A DNA stretch of 64,000 bases from Pseudomonas anatoliensis (GTDB lineage Bacteria > Pseudomonadota > Gammaproteobacteria > Pseudomonadales > Pseudomonadaceae): NCBI RefSeq assembly GCF_017976235.1, contig NZ_JACVHC010000002.1:186001-250000 (forward strand), given 5' to 3'. A program made the position numbers and the translations under genes. The notes under the pieces are model-generated. The model was not told the DNA's origin. It searched no databases and saw nothing but the letters and a program-made list of their open reading frames with translations. Positions 54,971 to 64,000 of this stretch are shown here, one piece after another. Position 1 is the stretch's first letter; each line of letters begins with the position of its first letter.

Positions 54971-55007
54971 GAAAAATCCCACAGGCATGCGCGCACGCCT
55001 GTGGGAT
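54971..55007 (-). terminator. metG terminator
   Basis: Arms ATCCCACAGGC and GCCTGTGGGAT around a 10-base loop; on the minus strand a run of T follows. It lies between the metG stop and the rnfA start, so rnfA has its own promoter nearby. Confidence 0.88.
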
Positions 55008-55024
55008 CGATTTGCCGCAGAGTC

Positions 55025-57076
55025 TTACTTGATGCGCTGACCTGGCTTGGCGCCGCTGTCCGGGCTCAGCAGGTAGATTTCTTCACCGCCAGGACCTGCC
55101 GCCATCACCATGCCTTCGGAAATACCGAACTTCATTTTCCGCGGCTTGAGGTTGGCGATCATCATGGTCAGGCGACCGTCGAGCTTGGATGGGTCTGGAT
55201 AAGCGCTCTTGATTCCGGAGAACACGTTGCGTTGCTCGTCACCGATGTCCAGGGTCAGGCGCAGCAGTTTGTCGGCACCTTCCACGGCTTCAGCCTTGAT
55301 GATCAGGGCAACGCGCAGGTCGACGGCGGCGAAGGTGTCGAAGTCGATTTCCGGCGACAGCGGATCCTTGGCCAGTTCGCCGTTGCCTGCCGGGGCGGCT
55401 GCGCCGGTATCGGTCTGGCTGGCGGCGAGGTCTTCTTTCGAGGCGTCGGTCATGGCTTGCACTTTTACCGGGTCGATGCGGGTCATCAACGGCTTGAATT
55501 CGTTGAGCTGATGATTTGCCAGCAGGGTGGTGTGGTCGTTCCAGGTCAGCGGGGCGACGTTGAGGAACGCCTCGGCATCGGCGGCCAGCAGCGGCAGCAC
55601 CGGTTTGAGGAAAATCACCAGTTGGCGGAACAGGTTGATGCCGGTGGCGCAAATCGCCTGGACTTCATCCTGTTTGCCTTCCTGCTTGTTCAACGACCAC
55701 GGAGCCTTGTCGGCGATCCAGGCGTTGGCGCGGTCGGCCAGGGCCATGGTTTCACGCATGGCACGGGCGAAGTCGCGGGCTTCATAAGCGTCGGCGATGC
55801 TTGGCGCGGCGGCGAGGAAAGCCTCGGTCAGCTCAGGCGCGGCATTGTTGTCGACCAACAGGCCGGCATTGCCCTTTTGAATGAACCCGGCGCAACGGCT
55901 GGCGATGTTGACGACTTTGCCGACCAGGTCGGAGTTGACCTTCTGCACGAAGTCTTCGAGGTTCAGGTCGAGGTCGTCAACGCCACGGCCCAGTTTGGCT
56001 GCGTAGTAGTAGCGCAGGTATTCCGGCGACAGGTGATCCAGGTACGTGCGGGCCTTGATGAAGGTGCCGCGCGATTTCGACATCTTCTGGCCGTTGACGG
56101 TCAGGTAGCCGTGTACGTTGATCGCGGTCGGTTTACGGTAACCGGCGCCTTCGAGCATGGCTGGCCAGAACAGGGCGTGGAAGTTGACGATGTCCTTGCC
56201 GATGAAATGGTACAGCTCGGCAGTGGAATCCTTGGCCCAGAACGCGTCGAAGTCCAGCTCCGGCGTGCGATCGCAAAGGTTCTTGAAGCTGGCCATGTAG
56301 CCGATTGGCGCATCCAGCCATACGTAGAAATACTTGCCCGGCTCGCCCGGGATCTCGAAACCGAAGTACGGCGCATCGCGGGAGATGTCCCACTGTTGCA
56401 GGCCGGCGTCCAGCCACTCGGCGATCTTGTTGGCCACGGCGTCCTGCAAGGTGCCGCTGCGGGTCCAGGCTTGCAGCATTTCCTGGAAGTCCGGCAGTTT
56501 GAAGAAGAAGTGCTGGGAATCCTTGAGCACCGGGGTGGCGCCCGAGATTGCCGACTTCGGATCCTTCAGATCAGTCGGTGCGTAGGTTGCACCGCATTTT
56601 TCGCAGTTGTCGCCGTACTGGTCTTCAGTGCCGCATTTCGGGCAGGTGCCCTTGATGAAGCGGTCGGCCAGGAACATTTTCTTTTCCGGGTCGAAATACT
56701 GCGTGATCGAACGTTGGGCGATGTGCCCGGCGTCACGCAGCTTGAGGTAGATCTGGCTCGACAGCTCACGGTTTTCTTCGGCGTGAGTGGAGTGGAAGTT
56801 GTCGAAGTCGACCAGGAACTCGGCAAAGTCGGCGCTGTGTTCAGCCTGCACGTTGGCGATCAGTTGTTCCGGGGTAATGCCTTCCTTTTCTGCGCGCAGC
56901 ATGATCGCCGAACCGTGGGCGTCGTCGGCGCAGACGTAGATGCATTGATTGCCGCGATGCTTCTGGAAGCGCACCCACATATCGGTCTGGATGTATTCCA
57001 GCATGTGGCCAAGGTGGATCGAACCGTTGGCGTAGGGCAGGGCGCTGGTGACGAGGATCTTGCGTGGCTCGGACAT
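55025..57076 (-). CDS. metG: Methionyl-tRNA synthetase
   Basis: A 683-residue synthetase (ATG at 57076; the open frame continues upstream but the family start is [20 protein letters not shown]). The HIGH-type motif HLGH is at 21-24, the zinc-binding knuckle [17 protein letters not shown] near 145-162, the KMSKS motif near 333 (KMSKSRG), and a C-terminal tRNA-binding domain of about 110 residues ([18 protein letters not shown]). It charges tRNA-Met and tRNA-fMet. It is transcribed toward the rnf cluster and ends in a terminator. Confidence 0.96.
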   Translation of the reverse strand: MSEPRKILVTSALPYANGSIHLGHMLEYIQTDMWVRFQKHRGNQCIYVCADDAHGSAIMLRAEKEGITPEQLIANVQAEHSADFAEFLVDFDNFHSTHAEENRELSSQIYLKLRDAGHIAQRSITQYFDPEKKMFLADRFIKGTCPKCGTEDQYGDNCEKCGATYAPTDLKDPKSAISGATPVLKDSQHFFFKLPDFQEMLQAWTRSGTLQDAVANKIAEWLDAGLQQWDISRDAPYFGFEIPGEPGKYFYVWLDAPIGYMASFKNLCDRTPELDFDAFWAKDSTAELYHFIGKDIVNFHALFWPAMLEGAGYRKPTAINVHGYLTVNGQKMSKSRGTFIKARTYLDHLSPEYLRYYYAAKLGRGVDDLDLNLEDFVQKVNSDLVGKVVNIASRCAGFIQKGNAGLLVDNNAAPELTEAFLAAAPSIADAYEARDFARAMRETMALADRANAWIADKAPWSLNKQEGKQDEVQAICATGINLFRQLVIFLKPVLPLLAADAEAFLNVAPLTWNDHTTLLANHQLNEFKPLMTRIDPVKVQAMTDASKEDLAASQTDTGAAAPAGNGELAKDPLSPEIDFDTFAAVDLRVALIIKAEAVEGADKLLRLTLDIGDEQRNVFSGIKSAYPDPSKLDGRLTMMIANLKPRKMKFGISEGMVMAAGPGGEEIYLLSPDSGAKPGQRIK

Positions 57077-57474
57077 GTGGGGCTTCGCTACTTGATGAAA
57101 CGGAGGTCGGCCACTATAAAGCGCTGGCGCATATTTTTCACCCTGTGCGCCTGTTTCCGGATGCGCCAGGCAGATTATTTTTGACTGTGAATCCCTGTGT
57201 TGTGAACGGGTTTGCCTGTGGCGAGGGGATTTATCCCCGATCGGCTGCGCAGCAGTCGTAAATCCATTGCACGCGGTGTGTCTGATGGGCTGAGGTGTCC
57301 GGTTTTGGGGAGGCTTCGCCTCCCATCGGGGATAAATCCCCTCGCCACAATATCTGTGACTGGCATAAATCCCATTCACCCTGGAATGTTTGCGGTACAA
57401 ATCCACTCACCACAAATCAATCTGCGCGGTACGATACCCGCCATCTTTTCCCAGTCTTGTTATCGGAGTTGCCC
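57077..57474. other. Divergent region metG / apbC
   Basis: A 398-base gap. It holds a repeat pair of a different REP family (57217-57349) and about 120 bases on each side that should carry the metG and apbC promoters. No other gene seen. Confidence 0.5.
57217..57349. repeat. Second-family REP pair (TGTGGCGAGGGGATTTATCCCC type)
   Basis: A 133-base inverted pair: TGTGGCGAGGGGATTTATCC on the left and its complement on the right, with a smaller internal hairpin (GAGGCTTCGCCTC) near the right arm. This unit is unlike the GTAGGAG-type REPs in the rest of the window. Confidence 0.8.
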
Positions 57475-58569
57475 ATGAGCGCCGTCACTCGCGCAGCGGT
57501 GGAAGCCGTCCTCAGCCAATACACCGACCCTTACCTGAACCAGGACCCGGTCAGCGCCGGTTGCGTGAAGAACATCGAGATCGTCGGTGACCGCGTCAAT
57601 GTGCAGCTGGAAATCGGTTACGCCGCCGGCCTGTTCAAAAGCGGCTGGGCGCAATTGCTGCAACTGGCCATCGAAAACCTCGACGGCGTAGTGATTGCCA
57701 AAGTCGAGGTCAACACGGTGATCGCTGCGCACAAGGCTCAAGCGCAGATCCCGGGGCTGGCCAACGTCAAGAACGTGGTTGCCGTGGCGTCGGGCAAGGG
57801 CGGTGTCGGCAAATCGACCACCGCCGCCAACCTCGCGCTGGCGCTGGCCCGTGAAGGCGCCAAGGTCGGGATTCTCGATGCCGATATCTACGGCCCGAGT
57901 CAGGGCATCATGTTCGGCATTCCCGAGCGCACTCGCCCTGAAGTCAAGGATCAGAAGTGGTTCGTGCCGCTCAAGGCCCACGGCGTCGAAGTCATGTCGA
58001 TGGCGTTCCTGACGGACGACAACACGCCAATGGTCTGGCGTGGGCCGATGGTCTCCGGCGCATTGCTGCAACTGGTCACGCAAACCGCGTGGGGCGATCT
58101 CGATTATCTGGTGATCGACATGCCGCCAGGCACTGGCGACATCCAGCTGACCCTGGCGCAGAAAGTCCCGGTGGCAGGCGCTGTGATCGTCACCACACCG
58201 CAGGACCTGGCCTTGCTCGACGCGCGCAAAGGCGTGGAAATGTTCCGCAAGGTCAACATTCCGGTGTTGGGCGTGGTGGAAAACATGGCCGTGCACATCT
58301 GCTCCAATTGCGGCCATGCCGAGCATCTGTTCGGTGAAGGCGGCGGCGAGAAGCTTGCGAGCCAGTACGGTGTCGAGCTATTGGCCTCGCTGCCGTTGTC
58401 GATGCTGATCCGCGAACAGGCCGATGGCGGCAAGCCAACGGTGATCGCCGAACCGGACAGCCAGATTGCCATGGTCTATCAGCAACTGGCGCGTCACGTT
58501 GGCGCGCGGATTGTGTTGCAGGAAGCGGCAACGCCGGCCATGCCGAACATCACCATCAGCGACGATTGA
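57475..58569 (+). CDS. apbC: Iron-sulfur cluster carrier ATPase ApbC/Mrp
   Basis: A 364-residue P-loop ATPase (ATG at 57475 with TCGGAG upstream; the open frame begins 60 codons earlier). The N-terminal DUF59-like region (MSAVTRAAVEAVLSQYTDPY) covers about 90 residues, then Walker A GKGGVGKST near 105-113, and a CxxC (CSNCGHAEH) near 276 that binds a bridging 4Fe-4S cluster. It carries Fe-S clusters to apo-proteins in the cytosol. It is followed by a REP pair. Confidence 0.93.
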   Translation: MSAVTRAAVEAVLSQYTDPYLNQDPVSAGCVKNIEIVGDRVNVQLEIGYAAGLFKSGWAQLLQLAIENLDGVVIAKVEVNTVIAAHKAQAQIPGLANVKNVVAVASGKGGVGKSTTAANLALALAREGAKVGILDADIYGPSQGIMFGIPERTRPEVKDQKWFVPLKAHGVEVMSMAFLTDDNTPMVWRGPMVSGALLQLVTQTAWGDLDYLVIDMPPGTGDIQLTLAQKVPVAGAVIVTTPQDLALLDARKGVEMFRKVNIPVLGVVENMAVHICSNCGHAEHLFGEGGGEKLASQYGVELLASLPLSMLIREQADGGKPTVIAEPDSQIAMVYQQLARHVGARIVLQEAATPAMPNITISDD

Positions 58570-58584
58570 TCGGCGTCGCCAGTT

Positions 58585-58661
58585 AAAAGATCGCAGCCTT
58601 CGGCAGCTCTTACAGAAAAACATTGTGTAGGAGCTGCCGGAGGCTGCGATCTTTTGATCTT
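58585..58661. repeat. REP pair (GAGCTGCCGGAGGCTGCGATC type)
   Basis: Facing REP units: AAAAGATCGCAGCCTTCGGC and TAGGAGCTGCCGGAGGCTGC with the usual tail, spaced by AGAAAAACATTG. It lies between the convergent apbC and SDR genes. Confidence 0.86.
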
Positions 58662-58664
58662 GTT

Positions 58665-59423
58665 CTAGATCCGCAACCCGCCATCCATCTCCAGAATCCG
58701 ACCGGTGTAATAGTCGTTCTCGAAGATGTACGCCGCCGAATGGGCGATCTCTTGCGGTTTGCCCATACGCTTGAGTGGAATCCCCGCGGTCATCTTCTCC
58801 AGCGCTTCCGGCTTCATGCCCAGGGTCATCTCGGTCTCAATGAAGCCCGGCGCAATGCCCGCCACGCGAATGCCATAACGCGCCAGTTCCTTGGCCCAGG
58901 TTACGGTCGCCGCCGCCACACCGGCCTTTGCTGCGGAATAGTTGGTCTGGCCAACGTTGCCTGCGCGCGAGATCGACGAGATGTTGATGATTGCGCCGCT
59001 GGTCTTGAGCTCGACCATTTTCGCCGCGACTTCGCGCGTGCAGAGGAATACGCCAGTCAGGTTGACGTCGATCACTGCCTGCCACTGGGCCAGGCTCATC
59101 TTGGTCATCTCGCCGTCCTTGACCTTCAGTAGCAGGCCATCACGCAGGATCCCGGCGTTGTTGATCAAACCGTGGATCGCACCAAAGTCGGCGGCGACCT
59201 GCGCGACCATGTGCTCCACCTGTTCTTCATTGGCGACGTTGCACAAATAGCTGCGGGCCTCGACGCCTTTGGCTTTGCAGGCGGCGACTGCGTCGTCGAG
59301 CTTTTCCTGGTTCAGATCGACCAGCGCCAGCTTCGCGCCTTTGTCGGCGAAATACTCGGCCATCGAACGGCCCAAACCCTGGCAACCGCCAGTGATAATG
59401 ATTACTTTGTCGTTGAGTTGCAT
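58665..59423 (-). CDS. Short-chain dehydrogenase/reductase (FabG-like)
   Basis: A 252-residue SDR (ATG at 59423 with GGGG seven bases upstream; an ATG two codons earlier has too short a spacing). The NAD(P) motif is TGGCQGLG near 12-19, NNAG near 93 (INNAGIL), and the catalytic Ser-Tyr-Lys is in [20 protein letters not shown] (YxxxK near 163-167). These enzymes act on 3-oxoacyl or other carbonyl groups; the role is unknown without neighbours. Possibly 3-ketoacyl-ACP or polyketide-type reductase. Confidence 0.9.
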   Translation of the reverse strand: MQLNDKVIIITGGCQGLGRSMAEYFADKGAKLALVDLNQEKLDDAVAACKAKGVEARSYLCNVANEEQVEHMVAQVAADFGAIHGLINNAGILRDGLLLKVKDGEMTKMSLAQWQAVIDVNLTGVFLCTREVAAKMVELKTSGAIINISSISRAGNVGQTNYSAAKAGVAAATVTWAKELARYGIRVAGIAPGFIETEMTLGMKPEALEKMTAGIPLKRMGKPQEIAHSAAYIFENDYYTGRILEMDGGLRI

Positions 59424-59584
59424 TCGCATGCCCCGATAGCAGGTCAGAGTGGATTTCCCTTAGAGAGCCTCTCGATCTGCGCCTGATGTGGCCTGGCTGC
59501 ACATGAGAATTGCCCGATGGTGAGCGGAACTTATCCCGCGCACCTGTCCGTTTTTTCGACGGATTCTATTTAAGGAGTCATAAA

Positions 59585-60316
59585 TTGAGCGTTGAAGTGG
59601 CGAAGAATGCCCGAGAATTGCTTCTCAAGGAATACCGTGGAGTGCTCTCGACCCACTCTAAATCCATGCCCGGTTTTCCCTTTGGCTCCGTCGTGCCGTA
59701 TTGCCTGGACGAGCAGGGCCGGCCGTTGATCCTGATCAGCCGCATCGCCCAGCACACGCACAATCTGCAAAAAGACCCGAAATGCTCGATGCTCGTGGGT
59801 GAGCGCGAGGCAGATGATGTGCAAGCCGTTGGTCGCCTGACCTATCTGGCCGAGGCGCAAAAGCTTGAAGACACCGCCAGCATTGACGCGGCGGCCGAGC
59901 GTTATTACCGCTACTTCCCCGACTCGCAGAACTACCACAAGGCTCACGATTTCGATTTTTGGGTGCTGAATCCGGTGCGACATCGCTACATCGGTGGTTT
60001 CGGTGCGATTCACTGGGTCGATCAACTGACCTTGGCCAACCCGTTCGCCGGCAAAGCCGAAATCAGCATGGTCGAACACATGAACAGCGACCACGCCAAA
60101 GCCATCGCGCACTACGTCGATCTGGCCGGGCTGCCGAAAACCGTGCCGGCACAACTGGCCGGGATCGACACCGAAGGCATGCACCTGCGCATCGGTCAGG
60201 CGCTGTACTGGTTGCCGTTTCAAGCGCCATGTCATACGCCGATACAAGTGCGCGAAGCCTTGGTTTCTCTGGCTCACGCCGAGCATTGGCCAAAAAATGC
60301 AGTGGCCGACGCTTGA
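59585..60316 (+). CDS. HugZ-type heme utilisation/pyridoxamine-oxidase-fold protein
   Basis: A 243-residue protein; I chose a TTG start (59585) because it has AAGGAG seven bases upstream; the longer frame starting at 59510 has none. The first 150 residues form a flavin/heme split barrel (GVLSTHSKSMPGFPFGSVVPYCLD), and the last 80 carry a DUF2470-like domain with the MVEHMNSDHAKAIAHY motif. HugZ proteins degrade heme. It is the only gene between the SDR (divergent) and fxsA. Heme activity is a family inference. Confidence 0.75.
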   Translation: MSVEVAKNARELLLKEYRGVLSTHSKSMPGFPFGSVVPYCLDEQGRPLILISRIAQHTHNLQKDPKCSMLVGEREADDVQAVGRLTYLAEAQKLEDTASIDAAAERYYRYFPDSQNYHKAHDFDFWVLNPVRHRYIGGFGAIHWVDQLTLANPFAGKAEISMVEHMNSDHAKAIAHYVDLAGLPKTVPAQLAGIDTEGMHLRIGQALYWLPFQAPCHTPIQVREALVSLAHAEHWPKNAVADA

Positions 60317-60381
60317 ATTCACGAAAGGGCGACGTCATCTAAGGCTTACTGCAAGGCATTTCTTGCGTAGAGGAAAGTTAG

Positions 60382-60858
60382 ATGCGCCCTTTTTTGTTGC
60401 TCTTTCTGCTGTTTCCGGTGCTGGAGCTGTTCGTATTCGTCAAAGTGGCAGGGGCTATCGGGTTTTTCCCGGCCCTGCTATTGATCATTCTCGGCTCGAT
60501 GTTCGGGGTATTCGTGCTGCGCGTCGCCGGTCTGGCCACGGCACTGCGTGCCCGTGAAAGCCTGAACCGCGGCGAACTGCCAGCGCAAACGATGCTTGAA
60601 GGTCTGATGCTGGCACTGGCCGGTGGCCTGTTGATCCTGCCAGGCTTCATCAGCGACGTGGTCGGTCTGGTGATGCTGCTGCCATTCACCCGTCGACTGC
60701 TGGCCAATAAAATGCGCCAGCGCGCCGAAGAACAGGCGATGCGCCAGCGTGCGTTCGCTGACGATCTGCAACCACGCGGCGGGCCTGCCCCACGCGAGAC
60801 GCTGGGCCGTGAGCCCAACGTGATCGAAGGCGAGTTCGAACACCGCGACACCAAGTGA
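60382..60858 (+). CDS. fxsA: FxsA family cytoplasmic-membrane protein
   Basis: A 158-residue protein with four hydrophobic stretches (FLLLFLLFPVLELFVFVKVA; FFPALLLIILGSMFGVFVLRV; LALAGGLLILPGFISDVVGLVMLLPF) and a hydrophilic C-terminal tail with RQR and PREPNVIEGE. Matches FxsA, named for exclusion of phage T7 in E. coli; its normal cellular role is unclear. It is adjacent to groES in E. coli as well. AGAGGAAAG precedes the ATG. A terminator separates it from groES. Confidence 0.88.
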   Translation: MRPFLLLFLLFPVLELFVFVKVAGAIGFFPALLLIILGSMFGVFVLRVAGLATALRARESLNRGELPAQTMLEGLMLALAGGLLILPGFISDVVGLVMLLPFTRRLLANKMRQRAEEQAMRQRAFADDLQPRGGPAPRETLGREPNVIEGEFEHRDTK

Positions 60859-60872
60859 CACCTGAATCGACA

Positions 60873-60897
60873 CGGCACCCTCGGGTGCCGGGTTTTT
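60873..60897 (+). terminator. fxsA terminator
   Basis: Arms CGGCACC and GGTGCCG with loop CTCG, then GTTTTT, ending the fxsA transcript 14 bases after its stop. Confidence 0.82.
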
Positions 60898-60943
60898 ATG
60901 TGGGCTGCATCCGGGCGCTGCGATGAAAAATTTTCTGCGTTCG

Positions 60944-60973
60944 CCCTTGTAATAAGCTTATGCGCCCTTATGT
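60944..60973 (+). promoter_or_regulatory. Candidate sigma-32 heat-shock promoter of groESL
   Basis: CTTGTAA (-35) and CCCTTATGT (-10) with a 12-base spacer resemble the sigma-32 consensus CTTGAAA-N11-16-CCCCATNT. It lies about 145 bases before the groES start, as expected for a chaperonin operon with a long leader. Confidence 0.6.
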
Positions 60974-61116
60974 AACGGTCACCGCAAGGTTTCTGGCATT
61001 TGCGCCAGTCAGACTTCCGCGTCTCGCTCGACGAGGCGCACCCGGCGAAGGCCGGATTTGTTAAACCCGCCGGGACTACACCGGCCGATGAAAACCACAA
61101 TTAGGAGAGATCGACA

Positions 61117-61410
61117 ATGAAGCTTCGTCCTCTGCATGACCGCGTCGTAATCCGTCGCAGCGAAGAAGAAAAGAAAACCGCTGGCGGTATCGTCCTGCCA
61201 GGTTCGGCTGCTGAAAAAGCCAACCACGGTGTGATTCTCGCTGTAGGCCCGGGCAAAGCTCTGGAAAACGGCGAAGTGCGCTCACTGTCCGTTAAGGAAG
61301 GCGACAAGGTTGTGTTCGGTCCTTACTCCGGCAGCAACACTGTGAAAGTCGACGGCGAAGACCTGTTGGTAATGAGCGAGAACGAAATTCTCGCCGTTAT
61401 CGAAGGCTGA
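61117..61410 (+). CDS. groES: Co-chaperonin GroES
   Basis: A 97-residue subunit of the seven-membered lid of the GroEL cage. The N-terminal strand ([20 protein letters not shown]) and the mobile loop ([19 protein letters not shown]) are canonical, and the roof strand [15 protein letters not shown] ends it. AGGAGAG precedes the ATG. Co-transcribed with groEL, 50 bases downstream. Confidence 0.97.
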   Translation: MKLRPLHDRVVIRRSEEEKKTAGGIVLPGSAAEKANHGVILAVGPGKALENGEVRSLSVKEGDKVVFGPYSGSNTVKVDGEDLLVMSENEILAVIEG

Positions 61411-61448
61411 TTACCCCGTCCATTTTCCCGCTACTACAAAGTATTTAA

Positions 61449-63104
<1,656 letters not shown>

Positions 63105-63129
63105 GCCAGCCTTACCCCTGTAACGCAAA

Positions 63130-63161
63130 AACCCCGCTGGCGAAAGTCAGCGGGGTTTTTT
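63130..63161 (+). terminator. groESL terminator
   Basis: Arms AACCCCGCTG and CAGCGGGGTT with an 8-base loop, then a run of six T, 26 bases after the groEL stop. Confidence 0.92.
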
Positions 63162-63185
63162 ATTGCCTTCTAAAAGATCAACGTC

Positions 63186-63264
63186 AAAAGATCGCAGCCT
63201 TCGGCAGCTCCTACACGTGATTCCTTACCCTGTAGGAGCTGCCGAAGGCTGCGATCTTTTGATC
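63186..63264. repeat. REP pair (GAGCTGCCGAAGGCTGCGATC type)
   Basis: Facing REP units spaced by CACGTGATTCCTTACCC; lies between the groESL terminator and the end of the PAP2 gene, between converging genes. Confidence 0.87.
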
Positions 63265-63269
63265 TTTGT

Positions 63270-64000
63270 TCAGACGCTGACAGGTTGTGTGTTGATCACC
63301 GATTCAGTCTTCACCGCCGGGCGATACAGCACCCAGTAATACGATCCCAGACAAATCAGCCAGCAGAAAATCGCCGTCCACACGTTGTGCGAAAAGAAGT
63401 GCGCGCCCTGCATCATCCGGCTGATAGAGAACACCGAGCCCAGCGCAAAGGCAAAGATAAACGCCTGTCGCGCCAGACGCGGACGCCGATCACGCAACAC
63501 GAAGAACAACGCAAACAGGGTGAACCCCGTCGCCGCATGACCGCCCGGCCAGCAACGCCCGGGTTTATCGGTCGGCGGGCGATGATCCATCAATTTGCTG
63601 TAGGTTTCATGGCCGCCGAACTGCTCCAGGCTCCAGGGGCATTGCACAGCGGTCACTGCTTTGACCGGCGTCACGAACGAAGTCGCCAGCCCAAGGGACA
63701 GCACCAGACAGCCCAACTCGCGCTTGAACGGCTTGAGCCTGTCGATGAAGAACGCGCCGAAGAAGCCGAAAATGGCGAACACCGAAAATGCGATCACTAC
63801 CTGCTTGGCGCGATCGTGCAGGATGTCTTCGAGGAAGTAGCTGTGCCGGCCGATGAAGTCGCCCGCGACCGGATCGTAGAACAGCCTGGCCAGATCCATG
63901 TCCAGATCGGTCAGTTCGAGCAGCACCAGCACCAGTGCAGCCAAGGCAGGAATGCCCAGGCACAGCCAGAAATTCAGAGGCCTTGAAACGGGACGGGCAG
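63270..64000 (-). CDS. PAP2-family phosphatase, N-terminus outside window
   Basis: An inner-membrane phosphatase cut by the right window edge; the frame stays open to base 64000, and reads RPLNFWLCLGIPALAALVLV there, so the start lies just beyond. Six hydrophobic segments. The phosphatase motifs are K-x6-RP-like (KLMDHRPP), PGGHAATG in place of PSGH, and SRMMQGAHFFSH in place of SR-x5-H-x3-D, with His in place of the last Asp. Such enzymes remove phosphate from lipids or lipid carriers. The altered motifs suit the lipid A or undecaprenyl-type subset, but this is an inference. Confidence 0.8.
   Translation of the reverse strand, partial: ARPVSRPLNFWLCLGIPALAALVLVLLELTDLDMDLARLFYDPVAGDFIGRHSYFLEDILHDRAKQVVIAFSVFAIFGFFGAFFIDRLKPFKRELGCLVLSLGLATSFVTPVKAVTAVQCPWSLEQFGGHETYSKLMDHRPPTDKPGRCWPGGHAATGFTLFALFFVLRDRRPRLARQAFIFAFALGSVFSISRMMQGAHFFSHNVWTAIFCWLICLGSYYWVLYRPAVKTESVINTQPVSV

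Noticed and set aside
55001..57184. 727-codon open frame antisense to metG
   Set aside because: It is the mirror of a clear synthetase gene in a GC-rich genome; the metG frame carries all family motifs, and this frame shows none.

Overview
The window is a chromosomal segment of a GC-rich gammaproteobacterium, almost certainly a Pseudomonas of the P. fluorescens group. The evidence is the gene content and order (argG-motY-pyrC-rnt-peroxiredoxin-bfd-bfr-grxD-argF, a glpF-K-R-D cluster, an aauRS-aatJQMP-type acidic amino acid locus and an rnf-nth cluster) together with many copies of the typical Pseudomonas REP sequences. Both window edges cut through genes.

Layout: 1-3980 carries c-di-GMP-type signalling proteins (two adjacent response regulators with near-identical receiver starts, one of them receiver-PAS-GGDEF with a degenerate EAL, then a receiver with a degenerate HD-GYP-like domain). 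4052-9118 holds a Nudix hydrolase, a LysE exporter, a GNAT acetyltransferase and the divergent metR/metE pair. 9216-20558 is occupied by two giant tandem paralogues (about 1,850 residues each) that resemble dermonecrotic-toxin-like (DUF6543) proteins. 20766-28905 has an alpha/beta hydrolase, glpM, the AauR/AauS two-component system and the AatJQMP glutamate/aspartate ABC transporter, with a strong sigma-54 promoter and paired upstream inverted repeats before aatJ. 29337-34570 is the glycerol regulon. 34944-43760 contains ybaK, a PhzF-like protein, an ABC ATPase, argF, a stand-alone molybdopterin oxidoreductase, grxD, bfr, bfd and a 2-Cys peroxiredoxin (iron and redox homeostasis). 43833-47969 has rnt, pyrC, motY and argG. 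48104-49963 is an AT-rich patch with an orphan membrane protein and an orphan LuxR-type response regulator. 50053-57076 holds a PA3496-type small protein, nth, an unusual rnf gene set and metG. The window ends with apbC, an SDR, a HugZ-like protein, fxsA, groES-groEL and a truncated PAP2 phosphatase.

The most interesting system is the rnf locus (50970-54894). It is arranged A-B-D-G-E-nth with no rnfC. RnfA and RnfE have lost three of the four cysteines expected to bind the intramembrane iron-sulfur cluster. RnfB lacks the N-terminal membrane helix but carries a 250-residue coiled-coil tail with repeats like those at the end of RnfC. The flavin-attachment motifs of RnfD and RnfG and all iron-sulfur cysteines of RnfB are kept. 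This looks like a remodelled electron-transfer complex rather than decay. Secondary highlights are the toxin-like pair, ArgR tandem operators in front of both argF and argG, and a 167-bp nested palindrome between glpK and glpR.

Family assignments are from reading the translated sequences; no database search was run.
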